64,000 nt of DNA, from NCBI RefSeq assembly GCF_000974485.1, contig NZ_BBOM01000006.1, positions 62,001 to 126,000 of the forward strand. Reading direction: 5' to 3'. This document shows, piece after piece, positions 7,638 to 17,262 of the stretch. Made by a program: the position numbers and the translations under genes. The stretch's first letter is position 1, and each line of letters begins with the position of its first letter. This DNA is from Streptomyces sp. NBRC 109706 (GTDB lineage Bacteria; Actinomycetota; Actinomycetes; Streptomycetales; Streptomycetaceae). The notes under the pieces were generated by a model. That model worked only from the letters and a program-made list of their open reading frames with translations, had not been told where the DNA came from and made no database searches.

Positions 7638-9869
7638 ATGAAACCGCTCGGGCCGACAGATCCCCAACGCGTTGGCCACTACCGGCTGCTGGGGAAATTG
7701 GGCGCCGGCGGGATGGGCAGCGTCTATCTCGCCCGCTCCGATCGCGGGCGCACGGTGGCCGTGAAGGTGGTGCAGCCGGAGCTGGCCCGCCAGCCGGAGT
7801 TCCGGCAGCGCTTCCAGCACGAGGTGGACGCCGCCCGCCGGGTCGGGGGCGAGTGGACGGCCCCGGTGCTGGACGGCGACACGGAGGCCGCGACGCCCTG
7901 GGTGGCGACCGGCTATGTCGCCGGGCCCTCGCTGCACGAGGTGGTCGCCAGCACCTACGGCCGGCTGCCGGAGCGCACCCTGCGGATCCTCGCCAACGGC
8001 CTGGTCCGTGCGCTGCGGGACATCCACGCGGCCGGCCTGGTGCACCGCGACCTCAAGCCGTCCAACGTGATGATCACGATCGACGGCCCCCGGGTGATCG
8101 ACTTCGGCATCGCCCGCGCCCTGGAGGCGACCAGCGAGGGTCTCACCAGGACCGGCGCCGCCGTGGGCTCCCCCGGCTTCATGTCGCCCGAGCAGTGCAG
8201 GGGCGAGACCCTGTCGGCCGCGAGTGACATCTTCTGCCTCGGTTCGGTGCTCACCTTCGCCGCCACCGGCCGCACCCCGTTCGGCGACGCCAACAGCGCG
8301 ATGACCGCGCTGATGCTGCGGATCGTGCAGGGCCAGCAGGATCTCACCGAGGTGCCCGAGGGCATCCGTCCGCTGATCGAGTCCTGCCTGGCCGGCCACC
8401 CCGCCGAACGGCCCTCGCTCGACCAGCTGTTGGAGGCCACCGCGGTCGACGAGGCGGACGACGAGCCCTGGCTGCCCGGCGCGCTGATCGCCAAGCTGGG
8501 CCGGCACGCCGTCGAGCTGCTGGACTCCGAGGACCCGTTGCAGGCGCCGCCGCTGCCGGCCGGCTCCCCGCCGCCGGCGATGCCCAGCGCGCCGCCGACC
8601 CCGGCGCCGCCGTCCGCGATGCCGGGCCCGCCGCCCGCCGCGCCGCCGACGCCCACCCAGCTGGCCGTTCCGGCGACGCCGCCGCCGAGCCCGCATCCGA
8701 ACGGGCCGGTCGACGCGATGGCGACCATGACCTCGGCGGTGCCGCCGGCCGGCTACGGCCCGCAGGGCGGCGCCTACGGCTATCCGCAGCAGGCGCACGG
8801 CGCCCCTGGCTACGGTCAGCCGGGCGACCCCAACAACCCCTACGGCCACCCGTCCGATCCCAACAACCCGTACGGCGGCGGCTATGGCGCCGGTGGCCCG
8901 GGCGGCTACGGCCCGCCCGGCGGCCCGATGGGCCCGGGTGGCCCCGGCGGCCCGGGCGGCGGCCGGAACAACAAGACGCTGTGGCTGGTGGTCGCCGGCG
9001 TGGCCGCGCTGGCGCTGATAGCCGGCGTCGCGGTGTTCGCGCTGGCCGGCGGTGACGACGACGACAACGACAAGGCCGGCCCGACGGGCTCGCCGACGCC
9101 GACGCCGACGGAAGAGTTCACCCCGACCGACCCGCCCACCACCGAGGACCCGCCGACGGAGGACCCGCCCACCGAGGACCCGCCGACGTTCGGCACGGGC
9201 GAGATACCTTACGAGATGGTCGGCGCCTGGGAGGGCGAGATCGTCAGGAACGACGGCGCCGTCTGGTTCCAGCGCGTCGAGGTCACCGAGGGCTCGGCCG
9301 GCGAGGTGGTCACCACCCAGTACACGGTGCTCGCCAACTCGCTCTGCAAGGAACAGTCGTCCCTGGTCGAGCTGAACGGCGACGAAGTCGTTCTGACCAG
9401 CGACGACATCGACCAGCAGTGGCCGTCCGACGCCGACTGCGGGCCCTGGGGCGAGCAGACCCTCGCCTACAACGGCGGCTCGCTGACCTGGACCGCGCCC
9501 GGCTTCGCGGCCGAGAGCGAGCTGGTCCCGGCCCAGCGCGAGCCCGACCGGGACGCCATGCCGTACCCGATCCACAGCAAGACCTGGACCGCGGGTGACT
9601 TCTCCATCGACACGGAGACCACCAGCTACCCGGGCGAGCTGGCGATGACGTTCACGGACGGCAACTGCACCTGGGAGTCCGTCATGGTCTCCGGCGCCCT
9701 CTACACGGACCACATCATCGTCGGTCCCCCGGAGGACGCCAGCGGCAGCTGCGACCCGCTGCCGAGCTACCGGGTGCACTGGCCCGAGGAGGAGGACAGC
9801 CCCGAGTCCATCACGTTCTCCCCGATGGGCGACCCGGACGACAGCTTCACCGCCACCCTCGGCGGCTGA
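7638..9869 (+). CDS. Membrane Ser/Thr protein kinase, paralogue of the preceding gene
   Basis: A 743-residue Hanks-type kinase in the same layout as its neighbour. The catalytic domain has GAGGMGSV, lysine K43 in VAVKVV, HRDLKPSN near 136 and DFGIAR near 155. A long Pro/Gly/Tyr-rich linker (290-445) leads to a single span near 448-468. A Thr/Pro/Glu-rich stalk with repeated DPPTE units precedes two extracellular sensor-like modules (GAWEGEI near 530; AGDFSIDTETTSYPGELA near 655). The start has a clear gaggag about 9 bases upstream. Catalytic domains of the pair are near-identical while the outer modules diverge, suggesting duplication followed by ligand specialisation. Confidence 0.93.
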   Translation: MKPLGPTDPQRVGHYRLLGKLGAGGMGSVYLARSDRGRTVAVKVVQPELARQPEFRQRFQHEVDAARRVGGEWTAPVLDGDTEAATPWVATGYVAGPSLHEVVASTYGRLPERTLRILANGLVRALRDIHAAGLVHRDLKPSNVMITIDGPRVIDFGIARALEATSEGLTRTGAAVGSPGFMSPEQCRGETLSAASDIFCLGSVLTFAATGRTPFGDANSAMTALMLRIVQGQQDLTEVPEGIRPLIESCLAGHPAERPSLDQLLEATAVDEADDEPWLPGALIAKLGRHAVELLDSEDPLQAPPLPAGSPPPAMPSAPPTPAPPSAMPGPPPAAPPTPTQLAVPATPPPSPHPNGPVDAMATMTSAVPPAGYGPQGGAYGYPQQAHGAPGYGQPGDPNNPYGHPSDPNNPYGGGYGAGGPGGYGPPGGPMGPGGPGGPGGGRNNKTLWLVVAGVAALALIAGVAVFALAGGDDDDNDKAGPTGSPTPTPTEEFTPTDPPTTEDPPTEDPPTEDPPTFGTGEIPYEMVGAWEGEIVRNDGAVWFQRVEVTEGSAGEVVTTQYTVLANSLCKEQSSLVELNGDEVVLTSDDIDQQWPSDADCGPWGEQTLAYNGGSLTWTAPGFAAESELVPAQREPDRDAMPYPIHSKTWTAGDFSIDTETTSYPGELAMTFTDGNCTWESVMVSGALYTDHIIVGPPEDASGSCDPLPSYRVHWPEEEDSPESITFSPMGDPDDSFTATLGG

Positions 9870-9886
9870 CGGCGACCGACACGACA

Positions 9887-9940
9887 GACGGCCCGTGGGC
9901 CGGGTGAGGGCTTCCGCCCCCGCCCGGCCCACGGGCCGTC
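9887..9940. terminator. Bidirectional hairpin between kinase and purA
   Basis: An 18-base perfect stem (gacggcccgtgggccggg with its complement) and an 18-base loop lie between the convergent kinase and purA stops and can serve both. Confidence 0.8.
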
Positions 9941-9985
9941 GTGGTCCCCGCCGGTCCCGCGTTCGTGCCGCCCGGGCCGGATGGC

Positions 9986-11269
9986 TCAGAGAAACGGGTG
10001 GATCTGGATGGTCTCGTCCCGGCCCGGGCCGACCCCGATCGCGGAGATCCGGGCGCCGGACAGCTCCTCAAGGGCCGCGACATACGCCTGCGCGTTCTTC
10101 GGCAGCTCCTCGAACGACCGCGCCGCCGAGATCTGCTCCTGCCAGCCCGGCAGGTATTCATAGACCGGCTCGGCATGGTGGAAGTCGCTCTGGTTGTAGG
10201 GCAGTTCGCTCACCTCGCGGCCGTCGACCCGATAGCCGACGCAGACCGGGATCCGCTCCCAGCCGCTGAGCACGTCCAGCTTGGTGAGGAAGAAGTCGGT
10301 GAGCCCGTTGACCCGGACCGCGTACCTGGCGATCACCGCGTCGAACCAGCCACAGCGGCGGTCCCGACCGGTGGTCACGCCGTATTCGTGACCCTCGGAA
10401 CGCAGTCGGTCACCGTCCGCGTCGAACAGCTCGGTGGGGAAGGGACCGGCACCCACTCGTGTGGTGTAGGCCTTGAGAATCCCGATCACCCGGTCGATCC
10501 TGGTCGGCCCGACACCCGTTCCGGTGCACGCGCCGCCGGCCGTCGGGTTCGACGAGGTGACAAAGGGATAGGTGCCGTGGTCGACGTCCAGCAGGGTTCC
10601 CTGGCCGCCTTCGAACAGCACCACCTTGCCCTCGTCCAACGCCTGGTTGAGCACCAGCGTGGTGTCGCAGACATAGGGCCGCAGCGCGTCGGCATACCCC
10701 AACAGCTCCTCGACCACCTGCTCGACGAGGATGCCGCGCCGGTTGTAGATCTTGGCCAGCAGCTGGTTCTTCTGGTCGAGCGCGGCCTCGACCTTCTGCC
10801 GAAGAATCGATTCGTCGAACAGGTCCTGGATCCGGACACCCTGCCGGTTGATCTTGTCGGCATAGGCCGGGCCGATACCGCGCCCGGTGGTGCCGATCTT
10901 GCGCTTGCCGAGGAAGCGTTCGGAGACCTTGTCCAGAGTCTGGTGGTAGGACGTGATCAGATGGGCGTTGCCACTGACCAGCAACCTGGAGGTGTCGATG
11001 CCCCGTTCGTTCAGCCCGCGCACTTCGGCGAGCAGCTGCTGCGGATCGACGACCACGCCATTGCCGATGACCGGGGTGCACTCGGGCGTGAGAACGCCGG
11101 ACGGCAGCAGATGCAGCGCGTACTTCTGGTCGCCCACCACAACGGTGTGACCAGCGTTGTTGCCGCCCTGGTAGCGCGCAACATAGTCCACGGAGCCGCC
11201 GAGCAGATCGGTGGCCTTGCCTTTGCCCTCGTCACCCCACTGAGCGCCGAGCAGCACAAGTGCGGGCAC
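9986..11269 (-). CDS. purA: Adenylosuccinate synthetase
   Basis: Joins IMP and aspartate with GTP hydrolysis to adenylosuccinate, the first committed step from IMP to AMP. The 427-residue protein has the canonical start [17 protein letters not shown] with catalytic Asp and the GTP loop. It also has [10 protein letters not shown] near residue 37, the signature [11 protein letters not shown] near 130, [15 protein letters not shown] near 240 and the GTP-binding [11 protein letters not shown] near 325. The GTG start at 11269 is chosen because it matches the family N-terminus and has gaaagggg upstream; an in-frame ATG 30 codons earlier would add residues absent from the family. Confidence 0.97.
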   Translation of the reverse strand: MPALVLLGAQWGDEGKGKATDLLGGSVDYVARYQGGNNAGHTVVVGDQKYALHLLPSGVLTPECTPVIGNGVVVDPQQLLAEVRGLNERGIDTSRLLVSGNAHLITSYHQTLDKVSERFLGKRKIGTTGRGIGPAYADKINRQGVRIQDLFDESILRQKVEAALDQKNQLLAKIYNRRGILVEQVVEELLGYADALRPYVCDTTLVLNQALDEGKVVLFEGGQGTLLDVDHGTYPFVTSSNPTAGGACTGTGVGPTRIDRVIGILKAYTTRVGAGPFPTELFDADGDRLRSEGHEYGVTTGRDRRCGWFDAVIARYAVRVNGLTDFFLTKLDVLSGWERIPVCVGYRVDGREVSELPYNQSDFHHAEPVYEYLPGWQEQISAARSFEELPKNAQAYVAALEELSGARISAIGVGPGRDETIQIHPFL

Positions 11270-11400
11270 AGGCGTACACCCCTTTCGAGCGGGGCATCTA
11301 CGCTTCAGCTGCCCCGGATCGACGAAACCCCTGCGCAATCGCGACAGGGGCTCTTGCACAGAGAGCTTACGGGAGACGCAGCCGGGAGGCGAACAGTCAG

Positions 11401-12153
11401 GTGCTCATCGTCATCGACCCGACAGCCCGGCGCGTGGACGGGGAGTCGGTGCGCATCGCCAAGGACGTGCTGTGCGCCGGCGCCGCCGACGCGGTCAAGG
11501 TCTGCGTCCTCGACCAGCCGGGATCCATGCCCCGCGCGCTGGCCCGCAGAAACGGACGCCAGGTCGTGGTCGTCGGCGACGACCGCGCCCTGCTCCGCGC
11601 CGTACGCCTGCTGCACGGCGAAGGCGCCCTGGACGCCCGCCCGTTGGGGGTGGTCCCGGTCGGCCGCTCGGTCTCCGTGGCGCGCGCCCTCGGCGTGCCG
11701 ACGGACGCGGTCTCGGCCTCCCGCGCGGTGCTGGCCGGACACACCCGCCGCCTCGACGTGCTGACCGACGACGCCGGCGGCGTGGTCCTCGGCGGCCTCG
11801 GCATCCCGGCCCCCGGCGGCCAGGGCCAGGCCAGCGCCTGGTGGCGCGCGGTGCCGTTCCCCCGCCAACGCGCGCGCCCCAGCCAGCGGCTCCGCGTGGA
11901 GGCCGACGGCCGGGTGCTGGCCGATCTGGACCGGCCGGTCGCCGAGGTCTCGGTGCTGCCGGCGAACGGCCTGGCCGAGGTGATCGTCCGCACCGGCCGC
12001 AAGGACACCCTGGTCCGCGCCCGCGCCACGTCGATCACCGTCTCGGGCGCCGGCTTCAGCTACCGCGCCAACGCGGTCGACCTCGGCCCCACCCACACCC
12101 GCACCTGGACCATCCGCCCCGCCGCCCTCCACCTCACCGTCCCCGCCCCCTGA
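11401..12153 (+). CDS. Diacylglycerol-kinase-catalytic-domain-like protein
   Basis: A 250-residue protein related to the DAGK/NAD-kinase-like fold. It starts [16 protein letters not shown], continues with [23 protein letters not shown] at the position of the nucleotide loop, and has [19 protein letters not shown] where active lipid kinases have a GT-N-D-A motif. That motif is not canonical here, so it may bind rather than phosphorylate its ligand. The C-terminal half is a beta-rich domain. The GTG start is preceded by gggagg. It lies divergent from purA across about 130 bases, an arrangement I recall as common in Streptomyces. Confidence 0.75.
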   Translation: MLIVIDPTARRVDGESVRIAKDVLCAGAADAVKVCVLDQPGSMPRALARRNGRQVVVVGDDRALLRAVRLLHGEGALDARPLGVVPVGRSVSVARALGVPTDAVSASRAVLAGHTRRLDVLTDDAGGVVLGGLGIPAPGGQGQASAWWRAVPFPRQRARPSQRLRVEADGRVLADLDRPVAEVSVLPANGLAEVIVRTGRKDTLVRARATSITVSGAGFSYRANAVDLGPTHTRTWTIRPAALHLTVPAP

Positions 12154-12210
12154 CCCCCCACAGAACGCCTACCGGCGCCAGACGCCCCGGCCCGCCGGCG
12201 CCTCGGGCGC

Positions 12211-12790
12211 GAACTCCACGCCCCACAAGGCGCAGACCGGGCGAAGGCAGACCGCGCGCAGCGGACACCTCAGGCCGGCAGGCCCCCGCGCCGCAGGCAC
12301 GGAAGGCACACCCCCCGCCGAGCGCAGAGCACCCCGGACCAACAGGTCAGCACAGCGACACCCCAGGCCGGCAGACCCCGAGCGGCGGTGGGAAAAACAC
12401 CCCCCGCCGGACGCGAGGCTGGCGCCTCAGGCCGGCAGACCCCGAACGGCGGCGGGTGGGGATCGCGCGGGGCGTCGTGAGCCTGCGGCGCCGCAAGCTC
12501 GAACTCCACGCCCCACCAAGCGCAGACCGGGCGAAGGCAGACCGCGCGCAGCGGACACCTCAGGCCGGCAGGCCCCTGCGCCGCAGGCACGGAAGGCACA
12601 CCCCCCGCCGGGCGCAGAGCACCCCGGACCAACAGGTCAGCACAGCGACACCTCGGGCGCGAACTCCACGCCCCACCAAGCGCAGACCGGGCGAAGGCGA
12701 ACCGCGCGCAGCGGGCACCTCCGGCCGGCAGGCCCCCGGCCGCAGACACAAACGGCACACCCCGCCAGGCGCAGAGCCCCCCGGCCAACA
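12211..12790. repeat. Dispersed imperfect repeats of about 130-150 bases, three copies
   Basis: Copies begin with gaactccacgccccac at 12211, 12501 and 12661. Each continues through gcagaccgggcgaaggc, ccgcgcgcagcgg, ccggcaggcccc and cgcagagc. Copies one and two are almost identical to the word accaacaggtcagcacagcgacac; copy three is more diverged. The spacing is unequal (290 and 160 bases). Confidence 0.85.
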
Positions 12791-13011
12791 GGCAACCAAC
12801 TCCCCTGCGTGCACATGCCCCCAACCCGGCGGGCCCCCGCGCCGCAGGCACAGAGCAGGTGAACGCCAACCGCGCGCAGCGAGCGCCCCCAGCCCGGGGG
12901 ACCCCGCGCCACCAGGCGCGAAGCGCCCTGGGCCGCGCGGACGCCTCGGGCCGGCGGGTCCCCGCGCCGCAGGCACAAACGGCACACCCCGCCAGGCGAC
13001 CCCGTGGGTCG

Positions 13012-13063
13012 GGCCCGGGCGGGCGGCCTGCTCGCGTTAGCGGGCAGGCCGCCCGCCCGGGCC
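13012..13063. terminator. Strong hairpin
   Basis: A stem of about 20 bases (ggcccgggcgggcggcctgc with its complement) and a short loop lie immediately after the stop of the minus-strand regulator and can also end transcription coming from the left. Confidence 0.75.
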
Positions 13064-13079
13064 GCCGCCGCCTCCCCGG

Positions 13080-13628
13080 CTAGGGGGACCCGCTTTCGAG
13101 CGGGCGCCCCGAGACCGAGCGGTGGGCGTGCCAGCGGTCGAGCAGTTGGGCCATCTGTTCTTCGAGGAACGCCATGAACGCGGCGGTCTCGGCGAGCCGT
13201 TCGGCGGCCATGGTGGTGGGGCCGACGGCCTCGATCCCGCTCTGCAGGGTCTGCTCCCAGCGGCGGTACATCTGGTCGCGGTTGGTGAAGGACCGGTACC
13301 AGACGTCCTGGTCCACCCGGTACTGCTCACGGCGGGAGCCGGGGAGGCGTTCCCTGCTGATCATGTGGACCTGGCTGAGGTAGCGCACCGCGCCGGAGAC
13401 GGCGGCCGGGGAGATCCGCAGGCGCTCGGCCAGCTGTGCGGAGCTGAGCGCCCCGTCCTCGGAGGCCAGCAGGCAGGCGAAGACCCGGGACGGCATCCGT
13501 TGCAGTCCAGCCGCGTTGAGGTCGGCCGCGAAGCGTTCCACAAAGGCGGCCACGTCCCTCGGGTACTCCGGTTCCGTGCCCTCCGCGTTCCCGGGTGCCT
13601 CGTGCTCCTCGCTCCGTTCCATGGTCAT
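13080..13628 (-). CDS. GbsR/MarR-like winged-helix transcriptional regulator
   Basis: A 182-residue regulator. The DNA-binding part is RVFACLLASEDGALSSAQLAERLRISPAAVSGAVRYLSQ broken into helix 2 and recognition helix at about residues 50-90, followed by the wing ERLPGSRREQYRVDQDVW. The C-terminal half is helical (MYRRWEQTLQSGIEAVG, then a Met/Ala/Glu-rich helix), as in GbsR-type proteins. The start is ATG 13628 with gcagga upstream; a second ATG lies two codons in. It is divergent from the surface protein and sortase genes, with an AT-rich aatatttcc promoter-like segment in front. Confidence 0.85.
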   Translation of the reverse strand: MTMERSEEHEAPGNAEGTEPEYPRDVAAFVERFAADLNAAGLQRMPSRVFACLLASEDGALSSAQLAERLRISPAAVSGAVRYLSQVHMISRERLPGSRREQYRVDQDVWYRSFTNRDQMYRRWEQTLQSGIEAVGPTTMAAERLAETAAFMAFLEEQMAQLLDRWHAHRSVSGRPLESGSP

Positions 13629-13980
13629 CCGGCCATCCTGCCAGCCGTTTGGCCCATCCTGAATATTTCCTACCTTCACGCGCTTCTGAAGCCGAAGCCC
13701 TGTCGTTCCGCACCGGCTCCGCCGGAAGCCGTTCGGACAGCTGCCCAACCTGCCGTTCGCCGGGGCCGGTTGGCCGTGGGCTCGGTCCGCCGGACCCGCG
13801 CCGCCGGGGTCCGGATCCCGCCCGGGGCCGTCCGGGGCCCTGGCCGCCGCGTTCCCCAACGGAGCAGCGGGGCACCCGCGAGGACCCGCTCCGGATGCGG
13901 ACCCGGTCACGGACTGTTCGCATGGGTGACAGCTCGTCACGCACTCCGCGTGCGGCGGACGCCACGGAGGTCACCCGTTC

Positions 13981-14637
13981 ATGAAGTCCACGCGATCCAT
14001 CAGATCCCACCGGTCACTCACCTTTGCCTCCCCGACGCGGCCGTTGGCCGTGGCCGCCACCACGGCGGCACTCGCCCTGGCTCTCGCGGGTCCGGCCTTC
14101 GCCCAGGAGGACGAGGCGCCGGCGCAGGAGATCGCCGCCGTCACCGAGGCGGCGGAGGGCATCGACCCGGAGGGCCCGGCGGCGTTGGACGACGCCAAGC
14201 CCGCCTGGGACAACGTCGCTCCGCTGACCATCTCGCCCAGCTCGGGCGGTCCCGGCACCTCGGTCACCGTCAGGGCGCAGTGCCGGCCCAGCGGGCCGGC
14301 CAGGTCCGACGCGTTCAAGGAGCCGATCCCGCTGCGCCAGGGCGACTCGGGCCAGTGGGTCGGCACCGGCAAGATCAAGCACGATGTGAAGGTCGGCCGC
14401 AAGTACCCGGTGACGGTCGAGTGCGCGGACGGCGTCCAGCTCTCTTCCAACTTCACCGCCACGGCCGGCACCCCGAGCGGTGGCGCCGAGGCCGGCTTCG
14501 GCGGCTCGGGCGGCGGCGGCGAATCCGGTTCGCAGGCCACGGCGTTGGCGATCGGCGGCGGCGTCGCGGTGGCCGGCGGCGTCGGCTATGTGTTCCTCGC
14601 CAAGCGGCGCCGCTCCGGCTCGCACTACTACTACTGA
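13981..14637 (+). CDS. Secreted surface protein with C-terminal membrane anchor
   Basis: A 218-residue exported protein. It has an N-terminal signal (basic stretch, then AVAATTAALALALAGPAFAQ, cleavage likely after AFA near residue 41). A beta-sandwich-like domain follows (PLTISPSSGGPGTSVTVRAQ ... KYPVTVECADG, about 80-160) with two cysteines that could pair. After it come a Gly/Ser-rich linker, a hydrophobic segment near 185-205, basic KRRR and a YYY end. The tail resembles a sortase sorting signal, but no LPxTG or LAxTG motif is visible before the span. It is followed after only 10 bases by a class F sortase gene, so the two probably act together. Confidence 0.8.
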   Translation: MKSTRSIRSHRSLTFASPTRPLAVAATTAALALALAGPAFAQEDEAPAQEIAAVTEAAEGIDPEGPAALDDAKPAWDNVAPLTISPSSGGPGTSVTVRAQCRPSGPARSDAFKEPIPLRQGDSGQWVGTGKIKHDVKVGRKYPVTVECADGVQLSSNFTATAGTPSGGAEAGFGGSGGGGESGSQATALAIGGGVAVAGGVGYVFLAKRRRSGSHYYY

Positions 14638-14647
14638 CGAGCGCGGC

Positions 14648-15865
14648 GTGCCTAGGATCCCGCGCGCGGTGCTCAGGCCGCGCATCCCCCGTCTCCCCCG
14701 TGGCGTCGCCGGCTCGTTCCGGTCCCTCGCCGGGCGCGCCACGGCACGGCGCGCCCGGCGGCGGGGCGGCGAGCCGGCCGAACGCCGGCAACGCCCGCTG
14801 CTGCTGGCCGCCGTGGCCCGGCGCGCCCACCACCGGTACCGGCTGGCCGCCGACTGGTCGGCGGCGGCCGGCCGGCGGCTGGTCGGCCGGGCCGGCCGGG
14901 TGGGTGGGGCGGCGACGGGGCTGGTCAGGGGCCGGGCGCGGCCGGCGACGCTCCGTCAGGCCAGGGTCGCGGTGGCCACGGCGGTGCGCGGCGCCGCCGG
15001 GCCGCCGCCCGGGCCGCCGGGCGGGCGCACCCGGCAGCAGCGGCTGGCGCTGCGCAGCCGACGGCTGGAGACCACCATCGCCACCACGGTGGTCGTACTC
15101 GGGCTGCTCGTCGGGCTGTTCGGGCCGCACGGCGGGGGCGGCGACGCGACGGCCGTGCGGGAGGCCCGCGCGTCCAGCGATATCGCCGAGGGCGTCTCCC
15201 GGCCCGAGGCGGTGGACGCCCCCGGCTCCGGGGCCGACGCCGCCCTTCTGGGCGACGACGGCTACGCCGAGCCGGCGGCGCCGTTGGAACGCGCGGCACC
15301 GATCCGGGTCCGGATTCCGTATCTGGCCACCGATGTCGAGGTGTTCGGCGCCGATCTGGCGCCGAACGGCGGCCCGCCTTCGCCGTCGGAGGAGGACGCG
15401 ATGCGGGCCGCCTGGTACGCGGGCGGCGTCTCCCCCGGGGAGCGCGGCGCGGCCATCCTCGTCGGCCATCTGGACACCTATGACGGTCCGGCGGCGTTCG
15501 CCGGCCTCGGCATGCTCCAGCCGGGCGAGACCATCGAGATCGACCGGGCGGACGGCGGCATCGCCGTCTTCACGGTGGACTCGGTGGAGCAGTACCCCAA
15601 GGCCGACTTCCCCGACCAGCGGGTCTACGGCTCCGTCACCTCTCCCCAGCTGCGGCTGATCACCTGCGGCGGTCGCTGGACGGCGGACGGCGGCTACGAC
15701 TCCAACATCGTGGCCTATGCCCGACTCACCGACACCGTCCCGGCCGACTACTTCGAGGAGGAGCCGACGGAGTTCGACGACGGCGCCGACGCCGGCCTCG
15801 ACAACGGATTCGACGCCGGCCTCGACGCCGGCCTCGACGCCGGTTTCGACAAGAACGGCGCCTAG
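14648..15865 (+). CDS. Class F sortase with long N-terminal extension
   Basis: A membrane transpeptidase-family protein of 405 residues. The sortase domain (about 220-375) contains catalytic His in AILVGHLDTY, Cys in LRLITCGG and a downstream Arg in SNIVAYARL. A single membrane span lies near 138-158 (TTIATTVVVLGLLVGLFG). Class F enzymes are typically about 200-250 residues. This one carries some 135 additional Arg/Ala-rich cytoplasmic residues and a C-terminal tail of repeated (F/L)DAGLDAG units. The GTG start at 14648 is the first in-frame start after the preceding gene but has a weak ribosome site, so a later start would shorten the extension. Confidence 0.85.
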   Translation: MPRIPRAVLRPRIPRLPRGVAGSFRSLAGRATARRARRRGGEPAERRQRPLLLAAVARRAHHRYRLAADWSAAAGRRLVGRAGRVGGAATGLVRGRARPATLRQARVAVATAVRGAAGPPPGPPGGRTRQQRLALRSRRLETTIATTVVVLGLLVGLFGPHGGGGDATAVREARASSDIAEGVSRPEAVDAPGSGADAALLGDDGYAEPAAPLERAAPIRVRIPYLATDVEVFGADLAPNGGPPSPSEEDAMRAAWYAGGVSPGERGAAILVGHLDTYDGPAAFAGLGMLQPGETIEIDRADGGIAVFTVDSVEQYPKADFPDQRVYGSVTSPQLRLITCGGRWTADGGYDSNIVAYARLTDTVPADYFEEEPTEFDDGADAGLDNGFDAGLDAGLDAGFDKNGA

Positions 15866-15871
15866 GACGCC

Positions 15872-15900
15872 GGGGCCGGGCCGCCCGTCACCCCGGCCCC
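15872..15900. terminator. Hairpin after sortase gene
   Basis: Nine-base arms ggggccggg and cccggcccc lie between the convergent sortase and kynureninase stop codons. Confidence 0.6.
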
Positions 15901-15910
15901 GTCACCCCGC

Positions 15911-17113
15911 TCACCCCGCGACCTCGTCGGCCAGCGCGGTGGCGGCGCGCACCACCTCGGCGAAGCCCGTGTAGAGCGGGGTGAAGCCGAGGCGCAGCAC
16001 ATCGGGCGGCCGGAAGTCCCCCACCACCCCGCGGTCCCCGAGCGCGGCCGTCAGCCGCCGCGCCTCCGGGTGACGGAGCGCGATCTGGCTGCCGCGCCTG
16101 GCGTGGGCCCGCGGGGTGAGCGAGTCCACCGCGCCCTCGGGCAGCAGCGCGGCGACGCACTCAAGGAAGAAGTCGGTGAGCGCCAGGCTCTTGGCGCGCA
16201 CCGCCGCGATCTCCACGCCGTCCCAGACGTCGAGCGCCGCCTCGAACGCCAGCATCGACAGCACATCGGGCGTGCCGACGCGGGCCCGCCGCACCGTCGG
16301 ATGCGGCAGATGCTCGTCCGCCATCGCGAACGGGTCGCGGTGCGACCACCAGCCGGGCAGCGGCGAGTCGAACCGGTCCAGATACTCGGCCCGCAGATAG
16401 CAGAACGCGGGCGCCCCCGGGCCGCCGTTGAGGTACTTGTAGCCGCAGCCGACCGCGAAGTCCACGCCGTTCGCGTCGAGTTCGACGGGGAGCGCGCCGG
16501 CGCTGTGGCAGAGATCCCAGACGGTGCGACCGCCGGCGCCGCGGACCGCCTCGGTGATGCCCGGCAGATCCGCCAGCTCCCCGGTGCGGTAGTCCACGTG
16601 GTTGACCAGCGCGGCGGCCGTGCGGGGGCCGGCCGCCTCGGCGATCCCGGCGGGCGGCAGCACCCGGAGGGTGCGCCCGGTCAGCCGGGCGGCCGAGGCC
16701 GCGATATAGCGGTCGGTGGGGAACGTCGAACCGTCGAGAAGGATCTCGTCGCGCCCGGGCGGCGCCAGCCGGACCGCGCCCACCAGCACCTTGAACAGGT
16801 TGACGCTGGTGGAGTCGCCCACCACCAGCTGCCCCGGCGCGGCGCCGAGCAGCGGCCCGAGACGGTCCCCGATCCGCTCGGGCGCGGTGTCCCAACCGGC
16901 CTCCGTCCAGCCCCTGATCCGCAGCCGGCCCCACTCCTCGGCGATGACCTCGGCCATCCGCGCCGGTACCGCGCGGGGCAGCGCGCCCAGCGAGTTCCCG
17001 TCCAGATAGACCACATCGTCGAGGACGAACCGGTCCCGCACCGCGCGGAGCGGGTCCGCCGCGTCCAGCGCGTGGGCGCGCGCGACAAGCACCCGGGGAT
17101 CGTGGACGGTCAT
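15911..17113 (-). CDS. kynU: Kynureninase
   Basis: A PLP enzyme that cleaves kynurenine to anthranilate plus alanine in tryptophan catabolism. The 400-residue protein has DVVYLDGNSLGALPRAVP near residue 33, GDSTSVNLFKVLVGA near 100, the aspartate-containing VWDLCHSAGALPVELDANG near 200 and the PLP lysine in GCGYKYLNGGPG near 228. It ends with the family pattern DVLRLGFTPLYTGFAEV. ATG 17113 has gagggag upstream. No tryptophan dioxygenase or formamidase gene is nearby, so it is the only kynurenine-pathway gene in this window. Confidence 0.95.
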   Translation of the reverse strand: MTVHDPRVLVARAHALDAADPLRAVRDRFVLDDVVYLDGNSLGALPRAVPARMAEVIAEEWGRLRIRGWTEAGWDTAPERIGDRLGPLLGAAPGQLVVGDSTSVNLFKVLVGAVRLAPPGRDEILLDGSTFPTDRYIAASAARLTGRTLRVLPPAGIAEAAGPRTAAALVNHVDYRTGELADLPGITEAVRGAGGRTVWDLCHSAGALPVELDANGVDFAVGCGYKYLNGGPGAPAFCYLRAEYLDRFDSPLPGWWSHRDPFAMADEHLPHPTVRRARVGTPDVLSMLAFEAALDVWDGVEIAAVRAKSLALTDFFLECVAALLPEGAVDSLTPRAHARRGSQIALRHPEARRLTAALGDRGVVGDFRPPDVLRLGFTPLYTGFAEVVRAATALADEVAG

Positions 17114-17262
17114 CCGGACTCCCTCGCCTTCGTGGTCGACTCCGTGGTCGGCTCCGTGGTCCCGGAGGCGGAGCAACGGCGAAGGGGCCCCGTTGTGTTC
17201 GGGGCGCCCGCGGTGGTGGTGACGGGGGCGCGGCCCGGCGGTGGCCCGGCCGGCGCCCCGGG

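Larger units (their letters stand above)
12154..13079. other. Gene-free repeat-rich gap
   Basis: About 0.9 kb with no credible gene. It contains three diverged copies of a long repeat (listed separately) and ends in a strong hairpin. The long Arg/Pro/Ala-rich open frames on both strands follow from base composition and repetition. Confidence 0.75.

Noticed and set aside
12270..12987. Cysteine- and glycine-rich open frames in the second repeat gap
   Set aside because: They repeat with the DNA repeat units, have no ribosome site and no family similarity.
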